From positions 1-64,000 of the forward strand of contig SUYA01000012.1 of assembly GCA_015060695.1 (NCBI GenBank): a stretch of DNA of 64,000 nucleotides, written 5' to 3'. The notes below the pieces were generated by a model, which made no database searches, had not been told where the DNA came from, and saw only the letters and a program-made list of their open reading frames with translations. This document shows positions 26,898-36,859 of the stretch, one piece after another. Made by a program: the position numbers and the translations under genes. Source of the DNA: Mediterranea massiliensis (GTDB taxonomy: Bacteria; Bacteroidota; Bacteroidia; Bacteroidales; Bacteroidaceae). Position 1 is the first letter of the stretch, and each line of letters opens with the position of its first letter.

Positions 26898-27866
26898 CTA
26901 TATAGAAACAACATATTTTAACAATTCACTTGGAGAGCATACAATGTATTTTTGGATATGACGTCTCTGTGCTATAACATACATCCTATTTTCTTTAAAT
27001 TCTTCTCTAGCTTCTTTCAATGCTTTTATGGATTTCTTTTTGAACATATATATATATAAATAAATGGCGATATTCATTATATATAAATAGATAGGCCATA
27101 TCCTAAAGTTTCCTTTAATAAATTTTTCAATAATATAAAATCGATTCCTATATATACGTTTTTGATAATTAATATTTTTTTCAAAAATGCCTATGTTTCC
27201 ATTATCTGCTGCAGAACCTATATGCCAAGCTTTAGTGTTTTTGCACAACATTGTTTTCTTGTCAAGTAAAATAAACAAAAATCGAAGCTCTGTATCTTCC
27301 CAACCAGTACCAAACATTTCATCAAAGAAAAAACCTCTAATATTTATTATCTGATTAATTGTTTCTACTCTAAAAACAGGAAAACTACCTGATACACCAA
27401 AAACATATTGAGATTTTGATTCTGTATCAACAATTCTCAAATGCATAGCGATACCAAAAGAGCCATGTCCAACAGATTTATCCGTAAAATATGGATATTT
27501 CCACTTATATTCATAACCAGCTGTACAACTTACCTCTGGATTGTTCTCTAATAACTTTACTGTTTCTGTCAAATAATTGTTAGCTAAATAAACATCTGTA
27601 TTCAGAAAGAGACAATATTTTCCCTTCACAAAAGGAATTCCGGAATTCATACCTGCTGCAAAGCCAACATTTTCCTTATTTTCAACAAAAGTAATACTAG
27701 GATATTTTATTTTACAATCACTTAAAGAAGTATCTGATGAATTATTATCAACAAATATCACTTCTATATTTTTATAATCTTGATTATATACAGACTCCAA
27801 ACATTCAAATACGAAAGGAATACTATTCCAATTTAAAATTATAATGCTTACTAAAGGATTCCCCAT
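26898..27866 (-). CDS. Glycosyltransferase family 2 (rhamnosyltransferase-like)
   Basis: A 322-residue GT-A enzyme with VSIIILNWNSIPFVFECLES at the N-terminus, VDNNSSD, NVGFAAGMNSG, the DxD-like LNTDVY, and the acceptor-side GTGWEDTELRF. The C-terminal 70 residues hold a hydrophobic stretch that may lie on the membrane. It is strongly AT-rich. It likely adds one sugar to the lipid-linked repeat unit; donor unknown. Confidence 0.82.
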   Translation of the reverse strand: MGNPLVSIIILNWNSIPFVFECLESVYNQDYKNIEVIFVDNNSSDTSLSDCKIKYPSITFVENKENVGFAAGMNSGIPFVKGKYCLFLNTDVYLANNYLTETVKLLENNPEVSCTAGYEYKWKYPYFTDKSVGHGSFGIAMHLRIVDTESKSQYVFGVSGSFPVFRVETINQIINIRGFFFDEMFGTGWEDTELRFLFILLDKKTMLCKNTKAWHIGSAADNGNIGIFEKNINYQKRIYRNRFYIIEKFIKGNFRIWPIYLYIMNIAIYLYIYMFKKKSIKALKEAREEFKENRMYVIAQRRHIQKYIVCSPSELLKYVVSI

Positions 27867-27923
27867 ACTAATTATATTAAAAAAAATAACAATATATAAA
27901 AGTGAAATATATTCTTGATAATA

Positions 27924-28742
27924 TCAACTTATAATCGATTTTACAGTTAGTAGTGCTAATTTAAATGATCCCCTATAAACAAATTTTAAAGTTCTAATAA
28001 TCAAACGTAACTTATATATTATACTACCAAGCACTCCTTCTCTTTGCTTAATCATTTGTATTTCATTTTCTAATATCAACTTATATCGACTTATAGGAAT
28101 ATATTTATCTTCTGTAATAGAAAGTGAATGTGAAACAAAGCAATCCATTACATAAATAGAATTATTAGGTAGAGCCAAAGCCAATTCATGGTCACTTAAA
28201 TCTAACATAAACTTCTGCTTTTCTAAAATAGATGTTATAATATTACTACTAACGTTTATAAAAGACATGGAATTAATAAATGTAATACCTGATATTACAA
28301 TTCCGGATTTATCTATTTCGATAGGTGTATATCTACCACCCAAATGATGATATGAAGGTGAAACTAGTAAGTTGTTACTTAATATCTTAGGTACAATTGC
28401 TAAGAGATTATTACTTTTATCAATTGCTAGAAAATATTCTATTAATTCTTTATCAAATAATGAGTCTTGATCAAGTCTAAGCAACCATGATATATTATTT
28501 AGTTGACAATATTTAACAGCATATTGATAAGCAGGTACTACACCTATATTACGACAATCATGTACATATTCAACATCTATTAATTTATGTACACTATCAA
28601 AAGATTCTCGGCAAGTACTATTATCATATATTATTACAGAAAGTTCTATCAAACCTGTAGTAATAATTTTTTCCAATGATTTAAAACTATTCGTATTATA
28701 ATAATGTTGTCCGTATACAACAATTACAGCACATAATCTCAT
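27924..28742 (-). CDS. Glycosyltransferase family 2 (rhamnosyltransferase-like)
   Basis: A 272-residue GT-A protein. The N-terminus MRLCAVIVVYGQHYYN, then IIYDNST, NIGVVPAYQYAV and WLLRLDQDSLFDKE (DxD at RLDQDS) are typical of the rhamnosyltransferase-like branch. It is AT-rich and lies 57 bp upstream of the next GT gene and 69 bp after wzy. Sugar specificity cannot be read. Confidence 0.78.
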   Translation of the reverse strand: MRLCAVIVVYGQHYYNTNSFKSLEKIITTGLIELSVIIYDNSTCRESFDSVHKLIDVEYVHDCRNIGVVPAYQYAVKYCQLNNISWLLRLDQDSLFDKELIEYFLAIDKSNNLLAIVPKILSNNLLVSPSYHHLGGRYTPIEIDKSGIVISGITFINSMSFINVSSNIITSILEKQKFMLDLSDHELALALPNNSIYVMDCFVSHSLSITEDKYIPISRYKLILENEIQMIKQREGVLGSIIYKLRLIIRTLKFVYRGSFKLALLTVKSIIS

Positions 28743-28811
28743 TAAGAAAATCTACAATATTATTAAAATCAGCAATCTATTTTCTCTAATAATGATGGTT
28801 ATATTTTCTTC

Positions 28812-30173
28812 CTATCTTATATTTGAGATATGAGTTTTTTTTGCTGATAATATAAGAAAATTAAAAATAAATATCAGCCATATAAAAAGTGTATTATAAT
28901 AATTCGTAAATGAAGACATTATAATACAATATGCCATTATACTCCATGGCATAATCCACTTATACTTCTTTAATTTGTAATTTCTATAAGAATATCCAGC
29001 AATATATCCATACAAAATATTCACAACAAAAACTCCAATAATACCAAAATCTAAATATGGTTCAATCGCATAAGTTCCTAAAGCCATTAAAGAATCATAT
29101 TTTCTATTTATAGCAAAAAAATCAAATTTATTTAAAAATGTAACAGAATATAATGGTCTCAACAAATATGCACCAAATGCATAATACCCTTCTTGATGTG
29201 CACTATTAAGAAATTTGTCAAAAGTGGTAAAATTATTGGTAGAATATAGTCCCAAATATGTTTCTATCATATTAGTATCATAATTTGTTCCAGCATATGC
29301 CTGTAAATACTCTAATTCACTAAGTCCACTTGTAACAATAGCCATATATCTAATTGCTCCTATAATTCCGAATAATAACAAAAAGAAGATTGCAGTAATA
29401 ATAATTTTCCTCCTACTTACAACATTATAAAAGTTATAAGCTATTCCAAAACATAATATAGATAATAACCATCCTTGTCTACTTAAAGAATTTATGGCTA
29501 TAAACAATGCTAAAAAAACATATTTTTTAACTGTTTCTTTAGATATAACAGATTCTTTATATAATATATAAAACCATATAGGTATTACATTTGCTAATTG
29601 TACAAAATAGTGAAGCAATGGAAGCGCATTTTCATTAGATTCACCATAAACATTATTTGTAAAAATATTTAATATTGGAATATATCCTATCATCATGCAT
29701 TCCATGAGAAAAACACACAATGCTAACCACGACAAACCTTTCAAAAAGAATATACCATACTTATAATAAGAAAAGAAAGAATATATTCGTTTTGAATGTT
29801 TTCCTATATGAATTCCACATAAGAAGCATGTCATTGAAATAAATAATATAAAAATAGAGAATGTATTCAATTGTACATTGGATTCATTTATAGGTAAAAA
29901 GCTAAATCCAAAAAGTAAAATAAATATAGAAAATAATGCTGTTGGTGTAAGAATAGTAGCTTCTTTACTAAACAAATCATATATAATTTTGCTCAATGAA
30001 ACAAACGAGATACATAAAAAGCATAATACATATCTATAATCAATTCCCCACAACAAATATCTTTCTCCCAAAATTTGAAGAAAAAAAAATAATCCAAGTT
30101 CTACAAACAATAATAGATTAAAAGCTTTATGGGAAATCTTTAATTTCAATGAATCACTTCTAATTAGTGACAT
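28812..30173 (-). CDS. Oligosaccharide repeat-unit polymerase (Wzy-like)
   Basis: A 453-residue membrane protein with about 11-12 predicted helices and a larger extracytoplasmic loop around residues 285-360. That loop includes YAGTNYDTNMIETYLGLYS and TFLNKFDFFAINRKYDSLMALGTYAIEPYLDFG, which resembles the conserved loop of oligosaccharide repeat polymerases. Wzy links lipid-bound repeat units in the periplasm. The presence of Wzx (34531-36063) in the same operon supports a Wzx/Wzy-dependent pathway. It is very AT-rich, with the low sequence conservation usual for Wzy. Confidence 0.8.
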   Translation of the reverse strand: MSLIRSDSLKLKISHKAFNLLLFVELGLFFFLQILGERYLLWGIDYRYVLCFLCISFVSLSKIIYDLFSKEATILTPTALFSIFILLFGFSFLPINESNVQLNTFSIFILFISMTCFLCGIHIGKHSKRIYSFFSYYKYGIFFLKGLSWLALCVFLMECMMIGYIPILNIFTNNVYGESNENALPLLHYFVQLANVIPIWFYILYKESVISKETVKKYVFLALFIAINSLSRQGWLLSILCFGIAYNFYNVVSRRKIIITAIFFLLLFGIIGAIRYMAIVTSGLSELEYLQAYAGTNYDTNMIETYLGLYSTNNFTTFDKFLNSAHQEGYYAFGAYLLRPLYSVTFLNKFDFFAINRKYDSLMALGTYAIEPYLDFGIIGVFVVNILYGYIAGYSYRNYKLKKYKWIMPWSIMAYCIIMSSFTNYYNTLFIWLIFIFNFLILSAKKTHISNIR

Positions 30174-30198
30174 ATTTATTAAAGTTTAAATTCAGATT

Positions 30199-31002
30199 CT
30201 ACACTCTTTTTATAATCCATCTAAATGGTTTAAGTAGTATTCTTCCTAAATTATATTCTTTCGAATAATAAATTTGTATATATTCTAGTGAATGAAGTGG
30301 TGACGAATAAACAGTAGAGTATAAGTCCTTATGGTTTTCCCAAATTTGTTTTCTCAACATATCATAATTTTCTAATGCAACAGATAAATTACGAGACTCT
30401 TTTTTATTTTTTATTCTATAAAAAAAATGAAATCCATCCAAATATTTCACTCTCCCACCATTCGATAAAATGCTTAACCAAAAGTCCCAATCTTCTAATC
30501 CACATTTCATATTTGTATTAAACCCACCTACTTTATCAAAATCTCTTTTACGGAACATTGAACAATTAATAAATAAATTATGTCCCATCAAAACTTCAAT
30601 AGAATAAGGTTCTAATACAACTTTATGATGTAGTTTCCCAAAATACTGATAGTTTGTAGTAACTAAAGTCACATTTTCATCTCTATTCAATTCATTCACA
30701 CACAATTCTATATATTTTGAAGATATTTTATCATCTGCGTCTAAACATAAAATGTATTCACCTTTTGATTCACATATAGCTCTATTTCTGGCAAGACAAA
30801 CTCCTTGATTTTCTTGATAAATATATTTTATACGATTATCCCTTAATACATAAGTTTTAATTATTTCCTCAGTATTATCAATAGAGCCATCATTAATTAC
30901 TATGCATTCCCAATCTTGATAAGTTTGTAATAAAACTGTATCCAACGTTTCTGCAATATATTTGGATGAATTATAACAAGGAACTATAATAGAAACTTTC
31001 AT
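30199..31002 (-). CDS. Glycosyltransferase family 2
   Basis: A 267-residue GT-A enzyme with MKVSIIVPCYNSSKYIAETL, INDGSIDNT, LCLDADDKIS (DxD) and GLEDWDFWLSIL as the catalytic-base region. It lies 25 bp upstream of wzy. AT-rich. Acts on the cytoplasmic face to extend the repeat unit; donor unknown. Confidence 0.85.
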   Translation of the reverse strand: MKVSIIVPCYNSSKYIAETLDTVLLQTYQDWECIVINDGSIDNTEEIIKTYVLRDNRIKYIYQENQGVCLARNRAICESKGEYILCLDADDKISSKYIELCVNELNRDENVTLVTTNYQYFGKLHHKVVLEPYSIEVLMGHNLFINCSMFRKRDFDKVGGFNTNMKCGLEDWDFWLSILSNGGRVKYLDGFHFFYRIKNKKESRNLSVALENYDMLRKQIWENHKDLYSTVYSSPLHSLEYIQIYYSKEYNLGRILLKPFRWIIKRV

Positions 31003-31030
31003 TCTTTAGCAGATTTTATAATTACTCGCA

Positions 31031-31996
31031 TTATCTATATTGAATTATTAAAAATAATCTATTAAGACAAGGATAAGGTAGTTTAATCAAACATTGTTTT
31101 ATTTTTGCTTTTAATGTCATTTTATTAAAATTCAATACCGAAGATTGTTCTTTTACCCATTTCATAAATACCTTTTGTTTGATTGAAGAAAGGTTGGAAT
31201 TTGCTATAACCAAAGAAAATTGAAACAAAATTGCTACAATATATGATTCAAATGAAATATCATTAAATCTATAGTTATACTGTTGAAACAATTTTATCTT
31301 CTGCTCAATCATCCAGAACATATCAATATAATTCTTATCTTTCTTCGCTACTGTAATAGAACTTTCACGAATGATATATTTATAAACATGCTCTTTTATT
31401 ATTATCATTTTCGAAGCTGATAATGCTAAAGAAAAAGAAAATAATTCATCTTCATGTAATCGTCCAACGGCAAACCACAAATTATTATGAATGAAAAAAT
31501 CACGATTAATTAACTTTCCACAAGCCATCATATACCATTCGCCACGTATATACGAATTTAATATATTGTCCTTTGTCTCTACAATATTCAAAGATGGTAA
31601 AGATTTGAAATTAAAATTTCCATCTACTATATAATTACCTATACAAAAGTCTGAATTACCAAATTTATTTAGATAATCCACAAAATGTTGCATAGCATCT
31701 AAAGGTAATTCATCGTCACTATCTAAAAAAAACAAATAGTCACCAGTAGAATATTCTACTCCAGTATTGCGTGCCGCAGACAACCCTTTATTTCTCTTAT
31801 GATTGATAATCAACCAATCGAGATTATTTTTCAAACAAAATTTATCAACAATCTCCATACTATCATCTGTCCCTTTATCATCAACAATAACAACCTCAAG
31901 ATTTTCATAAATTTGATTCATCACAGAGGTAAGACAGGATTCTATATAAGGAGCAACATTATAAACAGGAATAATTATTGATATTTTAGGATTCAT
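31031..31996 (-). CDS. Glycosyltransferase family 2
   Basis: A 321-residue GT-A enzyme with MNPKISIIIPVYNVAPYIES, VDDKGTDDS, FFLDSDDELPLDAM and the acceptor-side RLHEDELFSF. I chose the ATG at 31996 because the protein then begins right at the first GT2 strand; another ATG at 32035 would add 13 residues. AT-rich like its neighbours. It lies 28 bp before the next GT. Confidence 0.84.
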   Translation of the reverse strand: MNPKISIIIPVYNVAPYIESCLTSVMNQIYENLEVVIVDDKGTDDSMEIVDKFCLKNNLDWLIINHKRNKGLSAARNTGVEYSTGDYLFFLDSDDELPLDAMQHFVDYLNKFGNSDFCIGNYIVDGNFNFKSLPSLNIVETKDNILNSYIRGEWYMMACGKLINRDFFIHNNLWFAVGRLHEDELFSFSLALSASKMIIIKEHVYKYIIRESSITVAKKDKNYIDMFWMIEQKIKLFQQYNYRFNDISFESYIVAILFQFSLVIANSNLSSIKQKVFMKWVKEQSSVLNFNKMTLKAKIKQCLIKLPYPCLNRLFLIIQYR

Positions 31997-32071
31997 AATA
32001 GAATTAAGAAAGAGAGAATTATTACTTTGATACATTCCATACTTGTAAGATTCTAATTAGGATAGCAAATC

Positions 32072-33028
32072 CTATTTTAGTATTTGTTTTTGGAGGGATA
32101 ACACATATCGCATATTTCTATAAACAAAAAGAAAAGTAAATTTGTACTTTTTCTGTAAACACATAGAAATTATCAAATATATAATCTTATCTAACGATTT
32201 TATAATCTCTTTATTTTCCCTATGAATAGAATCGTCAATATCTTCTATTTTAAGGAGAGTATCTGCTAAAAGAAATGCAAAATAAGGTTTCACACCATAC
32301 AATTTATTTTGTGATTTGTAAAACTCAAAAACTATTGTTAATGCCTTTAATCTACTTAACATACTCTCTTTATTAACATTATGCATCATTGAACAAACAT
32401 TCGCTACATTGTAGTTATAGAGATAATGTTCCTTCAGTGTCTTTCTATTCTTTGCAACAATTAATAATCTATATAATAAATGTAAATCTTCGGCAAAATC
32501 AACACCTTCAATTGGAAATATATTGTATTCATAAAAGAGTGATCTTTTTACAACATTTTTCCAAATAGATGGTGTAACTCTATCTGTTAATAAATCTTGT
32601 ACAGAAAAAGGTTCTATTGTTTTTTTATTTATTATATCACCATCAACTTCATTGTATGAAAAAGTTACAAGATCATAGTTACCTTTAGTTATAATATTGG
32701 AAATAGATGATATGGCATTATCTGAAATATAATCGTCACTATCTACAAACCAAACATAATCTCCTGTAGAATTATGTAATCCAGTCAGTCGAGTAGCTCC
32801 TAATCCCTTATTATGAATATGATTTATTATTTTTACCTGGGCTAATCTATGTGGATACTTTTTTAATGTATCATTCAGAATCTCTACAGATCTATCCTTC
32901 GTACAATCGTTAACAAATATAAATTCAACATTGTCATAATCTTGATTAAACAAAGAATGACAGCATTGTTCAATATACTCCTCAGTTCCATATATAGGGA
33001 TTAGAATTGAAATCTTTGGATGGTTCAT
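32072..33028 (-). CDS. Glycosyltransferase family 2
   Basis: A 318-residue GT-A enzyme with ISILIPIYGTEEYIEQC, FVNDCTKDRS, VWFVDSDDYIS (DxD) and GVDFAEDLHLLYRLL. Its C-terminal 60 residues are basic and hydrophobic. It lies 20 bp after the PIG-L deacetylase gene, and the two may act in sequence on the same sugar (inference). Confidence 0.84.
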   Translation of the reverse strand: MNHPKISILIPIYGTEEYIEQCCHSLFNQDYDNVEFIFVNDCTKDRSVEILNDTLKKYPHRLAQVKIINHIHNKGLGATRLTGLHNSTGDYVWFVDSDDYISDNAISSISNIITKGNYDLVTFSYNEVDGDIINKKTIEPFSVQDLLTDRVTPSIWKNVVKRSLFYEYNIFPIEGVDFAEDLHLLYRLLIVAKNRKTLKEHYLYNYNVANVCSMMHNVNKESMLSRLKALTIVFEFYKSQNKLYGVKPYFAFLLADTLLKIEDIDDSIHRENKEIIKSLDKIIYLIISMCLQKKYKFTFLFVYRNMRYVLSLQKQILK

Positions 33029-33048
33029 CTTACTTTATTTGACTATTT

Positions 33049-33684
33049 TTATTTCTGCAAAAACTTTAAAATCTTGAAACCTTCAGCATATTCAACTTCA
33101 TTTCCATACCCCCAAATACGATTTCGCTCTACATTAGTTTCGAAAAGTCGGTTAAATCGGTCATGTTCATTACTATAACATGCCAATGCACGACGCTTTA
33201 TTTCAATAAAATTACTGATATCAATAAAATAAGTAGGATAGAATACATTATCAAGAATATAGCCGTTACTTTGATACTGCAAAATATTTTGACAATGGCG
33301 TGCTGCTGTAATACATATTTGACTTGCAGCGACATGATCTTGATTCATATCTGTTCCAAAATGTATGAATACAGTGTCAATGTTATAATCATAAATCACT
33401 TTTTCAACCCGTTGCATAATTTCCTTGTTATAAGCAAGAGTTGAGCATTCTACAGGTTTAAAATCAGTAATTTCTTTTATACCTAATACTTCACAAGCTT
33501 TTCCACTCTGACTTCGAGAAGAATCATAATCTACAGAGATTCCCTTATGAGTAAAATTTGTAGCATTATCAGTAAGCGTAAGTTTATAAACTTTTTTTCC
33601 TTCTGAAACAAGTTTTGCTGCAGTTCCTCCAGCACCCAATTCTGCATCATCAAAGTGAGCACCAATAATTAAAATATTCTTCAT
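33049..33684 (-). CDS. PIG-L/LmbE family deacetylase
   Basis: A 211-residue zinc-dependent N-deacetylase-like protein. The metal motif is IGAHFDDAELG near the N-terminus (AHxDD), with VFIHFGTDMNQDHVAASQ as the second His region. In this context it likely removes an acyl group from an amino sugar of the repeat unit or its precursor, leaving a free amine that could add positive charge to the polysaccharide (inference). I chose the ATG at 33684, 11 bp after the upstream stop; a longer frame from 33714 overlaps that gene. Confidence 0.85.
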   Translation of the reverse strand: MKNILIIGAHFDDAELGAGGTAAKLVSEGKKVYKLTLTDNATNFTHKGISVDYDSSRSQSGKACEVLGIKEITDFKPVECSTLAYNKEIMQRVEKVIYDYNIDTVFIHFGTDMNQDHVAASQICITAARHCQNILQYQSNGYILDNVFYPTYFIDISNFIEIKRRALACYSNEHDRFNRLFETNVERNRIWGYGNEVEYAEGFKILKFLQK

Positions 33685-33695
33685 TGTGGTATTAT

Positions 33696-34538
33696 TTAAC
33701 GTAATGAAAGCCATTTACGATATTTAAATTCTAACTTATTTTTTATCTTTAATATTATGTTTCCAGACATTATTCTTTTTAATAACGGGACATATTTAAT
33801 TTCTCTCGGTTGAAAATCTGAGAAATCCTCAAATCCTCTTTTTGAATAATCTATATGTAAATTATACATTTCCGCAAGTGGTAATACATTTTCTTTAACC
33901 CATTTTCCTCTCCTAACAATACAACCTATTGTATTATCTGTATAAGAAAATACAAGTGGAGCCATCCACCTCAAGCTATAAAAGTATTGTTGAATTCTAC
34001 CAGCTCTTATAGAACCATAAATTTCCCAATCCCAAGGACTTTCATGTGGTCGCAAAAAACTAATAAGTTCCTTTGTCCTCCAAAGACCAACCTGACAATT
34101 GAATTTATAAAGACATTGCTGTGGTCTTCTTTCAAAGCGTTCAAATCTACCATCTGGAAGATTCTGTCCTGGTGCACATGGATAATATGAAAAATTTGCA
34201 ACATCTGGATTTTCTTTCATCCATTGTAATGTTTTTCTAAAAAAGATATCATCTACACGTTTATCTAACCAAAAATCTTCTAAAAACATAAGTACATATT
34301 CTGTATCAATATGTTTCAATGTATCAATAAGCCTTTCAGCCCAAGGTTGTTTCTTATTTAATGATGGTTGGTATGATTCAATTATTAATCCAGGATATTT
34401 ATAACTTTTAGTTTCTGTATTCAAAACTATTTTCATATCCATTTCTGGCCATTGCACAGTAAGAGCTTTGAAAAAACCTTCCCAAAGATCCTCTCCTGCA
34501 TCATAGGTGCTTAAAAGAAAAGTACAGTCTTTATTCAT
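33696..34538 (-). CDS. Probable glycosyltransferase-like protein
   Basis: A 280-residue soluble protein with no recognised full family. The N-terminus (CTFLLSTYDAGEDLWEGFF) and the central segment TEYVLMFLEDFWLDKRVDD look like a GT-A core with an acidic metal site. The later region has KFNCQVGLWRTKELISFL and PWDWEIYGS, typical of glycosyltransferases in polysaccharide loci. Its first 8 bp overlap the wzx stop, so the two are translationally coupled. Confidence 0.65.
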   Translation of the reverse strand: MNKDCTFLLSTYDAGEDLWEGFFKALTVQWPEMDMKIVLNTETKSYKYPGLIIESYQPSLNKKQPWAERLIDTLKHIDTEYVLMFLEDFWLDKRVDDIFFRKTLQWMKENPDVANFSYYPCAPGQNLPDGRFERFERRPQQCLYKFNCQVGLWRTKELISFLRPHESPWDWEIYGSIRAGRIQQYFYSLRWMAPLVFSYTDNTIGCIVRRGKWVKENVLPLAEMYNLHIDYSKRGFEDFSDFQPREIKYVPLLKRIMSGNIILKIKNKLEFKYRKWLSLR

Positions 34539-36063
34539 TTATTTTTAATTTAATAATCTGAAATAATTGTATAAGATTTTCATTCTTGCAATATATTGTA
34601 ATCCATAAAATATTAGGTATAATTATTACTAATAATCCACTAATGAAAAAAGAAACATATTCATTATCTATATGACTACTAATCATTAGAATAATAATAT
34701 ATGTAATAAATAAAAATATAATTCCTAAAACTATATGTTTAGTTATAAGCCATAAATATTGCATAGGTGTAATATTATAATTATTATTTCTCAACAATAT
34801 TATTGTACGGCTTATATGTAAAACTAGCATAGCACAAATTGTCCCAAGAAAAACACCCTCAAGACCTATATAATGAGCTAACGGTAATGAAACCAATAAA
34901 TTTACAATAGCTGCAATAATCGTGTACCATTTGTCAACCTCGTAGGTTCCACTTGCCTCACGTAAAACAGATACTGGTGATCTTAGACCATCTACAAAAG
35001 CTGCTAAGAAAAAGAAAAAGACAAAACTATCAGGCAAGACAACATTGCTTCCAAAAAATAATGCAATAAATGGAGTACTTAAAGTTGTAAATGCAACAAA
35101 ACAAAATGTATGCATCCATGCATTAAGAAAGTCATATTTTAAAAAAACTGATAATTCTCGCTTTTTATCGTTACTCACAACAAGATTTCCCATGCTTGGA
35201 AGAAGTCCTGAGTATATCTTATCTGTAATTGTAAATATTGATTTTTTTATTACTATATAATTAGAAGCAAAGCCCCATTGTGTAACATTAATCATTGTTG
35301 AAACTACAAGACTATCAGTTTGATTGATCAACAAATTACCAACCTTAGTAATTAATAGTGCTACTGATTTTTTAATTATACCTTCCTTCTCATGCTTTGT
35401 TATATTTTCAACATTATCTATAATTGTTATTGGATATCTTCTCTTTATATATGCATTAATCCACAACTTCTTTACTATACATAATAATAATGTCAAAATA
35501 AGATAAAACAAATAATTACTATAAAGAATAACAGCGATAATAAGCAAGAGAGTTGTTGAAACAGAAAAAAACATATTTATTTTAGTCAAAACACGCTCGT
35601 TTTGAGTTGCAACAACATAAGATTCTCTATACGCCCATACATATTGAATGATATTATTAGCTTGGAAAAACAAATAATAAATTAACAAATTTCCAATACT
35701 AATTGTAGAGTTTATTGTAAATAAAAAGGGAATAAATAACAAACTAATTACTAATAATGCTACAATAACATAATTATACACTTCTCTATAAAACACTAAT
35801 AGTGACTGAATTTTATTTGTATTATTCTGCGCTATTGGATGGTACATAGAAAACATAATTGCAGTACCAAAACCTAAATCTGCGAATGAAAACAATAAAA
35901 GTACATCCGTAAATAAACTATTTACACCTAGCAATTCAGCTCCCAAATGATCAAGAAATATTTTACGTGAAAATAAACCTAAAAGCACTATTACTCCTTG
36001 GCTTATCATTGCCCACATTGTATTAAGTGATGCATTCTTAGTTCGGCTAGTTTTATTTGTCAT
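34531..36063 (-). CDS. Polysaccharide flippase Wzx-like
   Basis: A 510-residue protein with about 12-14 membrane helices and the N-terminal pattern of the PST/MATE-like flippases (NTMWAMISQGVIVLLGLFSRKIFLDHLG). It is expected to move undecaprenyl-linked repeat units across the inner membrane. The gene is very AT-rich and overlaps the next gene by 8 bp. Together with the Wzy-like gene it defines the export route. Confidence 0.88.
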   Translation of the reverse strand: MTNKTSRTKNASLNTMWAMISQGVIVLLGLFSRKIFLDHLGAELLGVNSLFTDVLLLFSFADLGFGTAIMFSMYHPIAQNNTNKIQSLLVFYREVYNYVIVALLVISLLFIPFLFTINSTISIGNLLIYYLFFQANNIIQYVWAYRESYVVATQNERVLTKINMFFSVSTTLLLIIAVILYSNYLFYLILTLLLCIVKKLWINAYIKRRYPITIIDNVENITKHEKEGIIKKSVALLITKVGNLLINQTDSLVVSTMINVTQWGFASNYIVIKKSIFTITDKIYSGLLPSMGNLVVSNDKKRELSVFLKYDFLNAWMHTFCFVAFTTLSTPFIALFFGSNVVLPDSFVFFFFLAAFVDGLRSPVSVLREASGTYEVDKWYTIIAAIVNLLVSLPLAHYIGLEGVFLGTICAMLVLHISRTIILLRNNNYNITPMQYLWLITKHIVLGIIFLFITYIIILMISSHIDNEYVSFFISGLLVIIIPNILWITIYCKNENLIQLFQIIKLKINE

Positions 36064-36083
36064 TACTTATGATATGCAAATTA

Positions 36084-36773
36084 TTATTTATTGAATTCAC
36101 AAATACCCTTCCCTTCTTCAATCGTAACACAAGGAGCTTTCCAATATTTAAAGTATGGATCTGGTTTACGCCATTTTTTTCCATATCTCTCTTCTAGATA
36201 TTTTTCTGTATCCATCGGGATATATACATTTTGATTTTTATATTTATAGAGTTTTGTTGCTTCTATTTTACTGAAAGTCATCTTAGCAATCTTGTTATCG
36301 TCAAACAAAATATGACAATAATCATTTTTAATTGAACTCTTGAAGTAACACAAATCCACTCTTATCCCATTATAATCAAAAGCATCCTGTATTAATCCAT
36401 CTTTAGAAGTTCTAAACATAATTTTTAAGATAAAACCGTTTTCTTGGAGTAATTTTCGAATTTTAAAAGCATCCTTTTGGTCGTTAACTTTAACTGCAAT
36501 ATCAACATCCATATCACGCTTAAGAAGTTGACCATCACGATAAATACCGATTAAAGTACCTGCATCAATAAAGAAATCGTTTCCTGATTGTTTCAGTACT
36601 GCATGAATATATTCAATAACACCATCTCCTTTCTTTGCAAAATCTGCCATTTGATTTCTCTCATGATAAAATCTAACTCTCTCTTCTATATGAAATTTTT
36701 TATACAAAAAATTAGTAAATGGAAATCTTCTTAATATGGAAATAATTTTCATTCTATAACTATATTTAAGCAT
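36084..36773 (-). CDS. LicD family phosphotransferase-like protein
   Basis: A 229-residue protein of LicD/fukutin type. The catalytic block DAGTLIGIYRDGQLLKRDMD, followed by DVDIAV, holds the Asp residues of this nucleotidyltransferase-like fold; the C-terminus has YIPMDTEKYLEERYGKKWRKPDPYF. LicD enzymes transfer phosphocholine from CDP-choline to glycans. Here, next to a phosphonate pathway with a cytidylyltransferase domain, the likely cargo is hydroxyethylphosphonate from a CMP ester (inference). Starts at 36773 and 36752 are both possible. It is AT-rich, unlike the phosphonate genes upstream. Confidence 0.8.
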   Translation of the reverse strand: MLKYSYRMKIISILRRFPFTNFLYKKFHIEERVRFYHERNQMADFAKKGDGVIEYIHAVLKQSGNDFFIDAGTLIGIYRDGQLLKRDMDVDIAVKVNDQKDAFKIRKLLQENGFILKIMFRTSKDGLIQDAFDYNGIRVDLCYFKSSIKNDYCHILFDDNKIAKMTFSKIEATKLYKYKNQNVYIPMDTEKYLEERYGKKWRKPDPYFKYWKAPCVTIEEGKGICEFNK

Positions 36774-36859
36774 TCAAAAGATGACATATCTATACTTAAT
36801 ACACCATTTTTAATTGATAGATACATCATAATGAACTATTAATAATTAACATTTCATGC

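Noticed and set aside
33049..33714. PIG-L start at 33714
   Set aside because: It would overlap the upstream gene by 19 bp and place ten extra residues before the conserved MKNILIIGAHFDD start at 33684.
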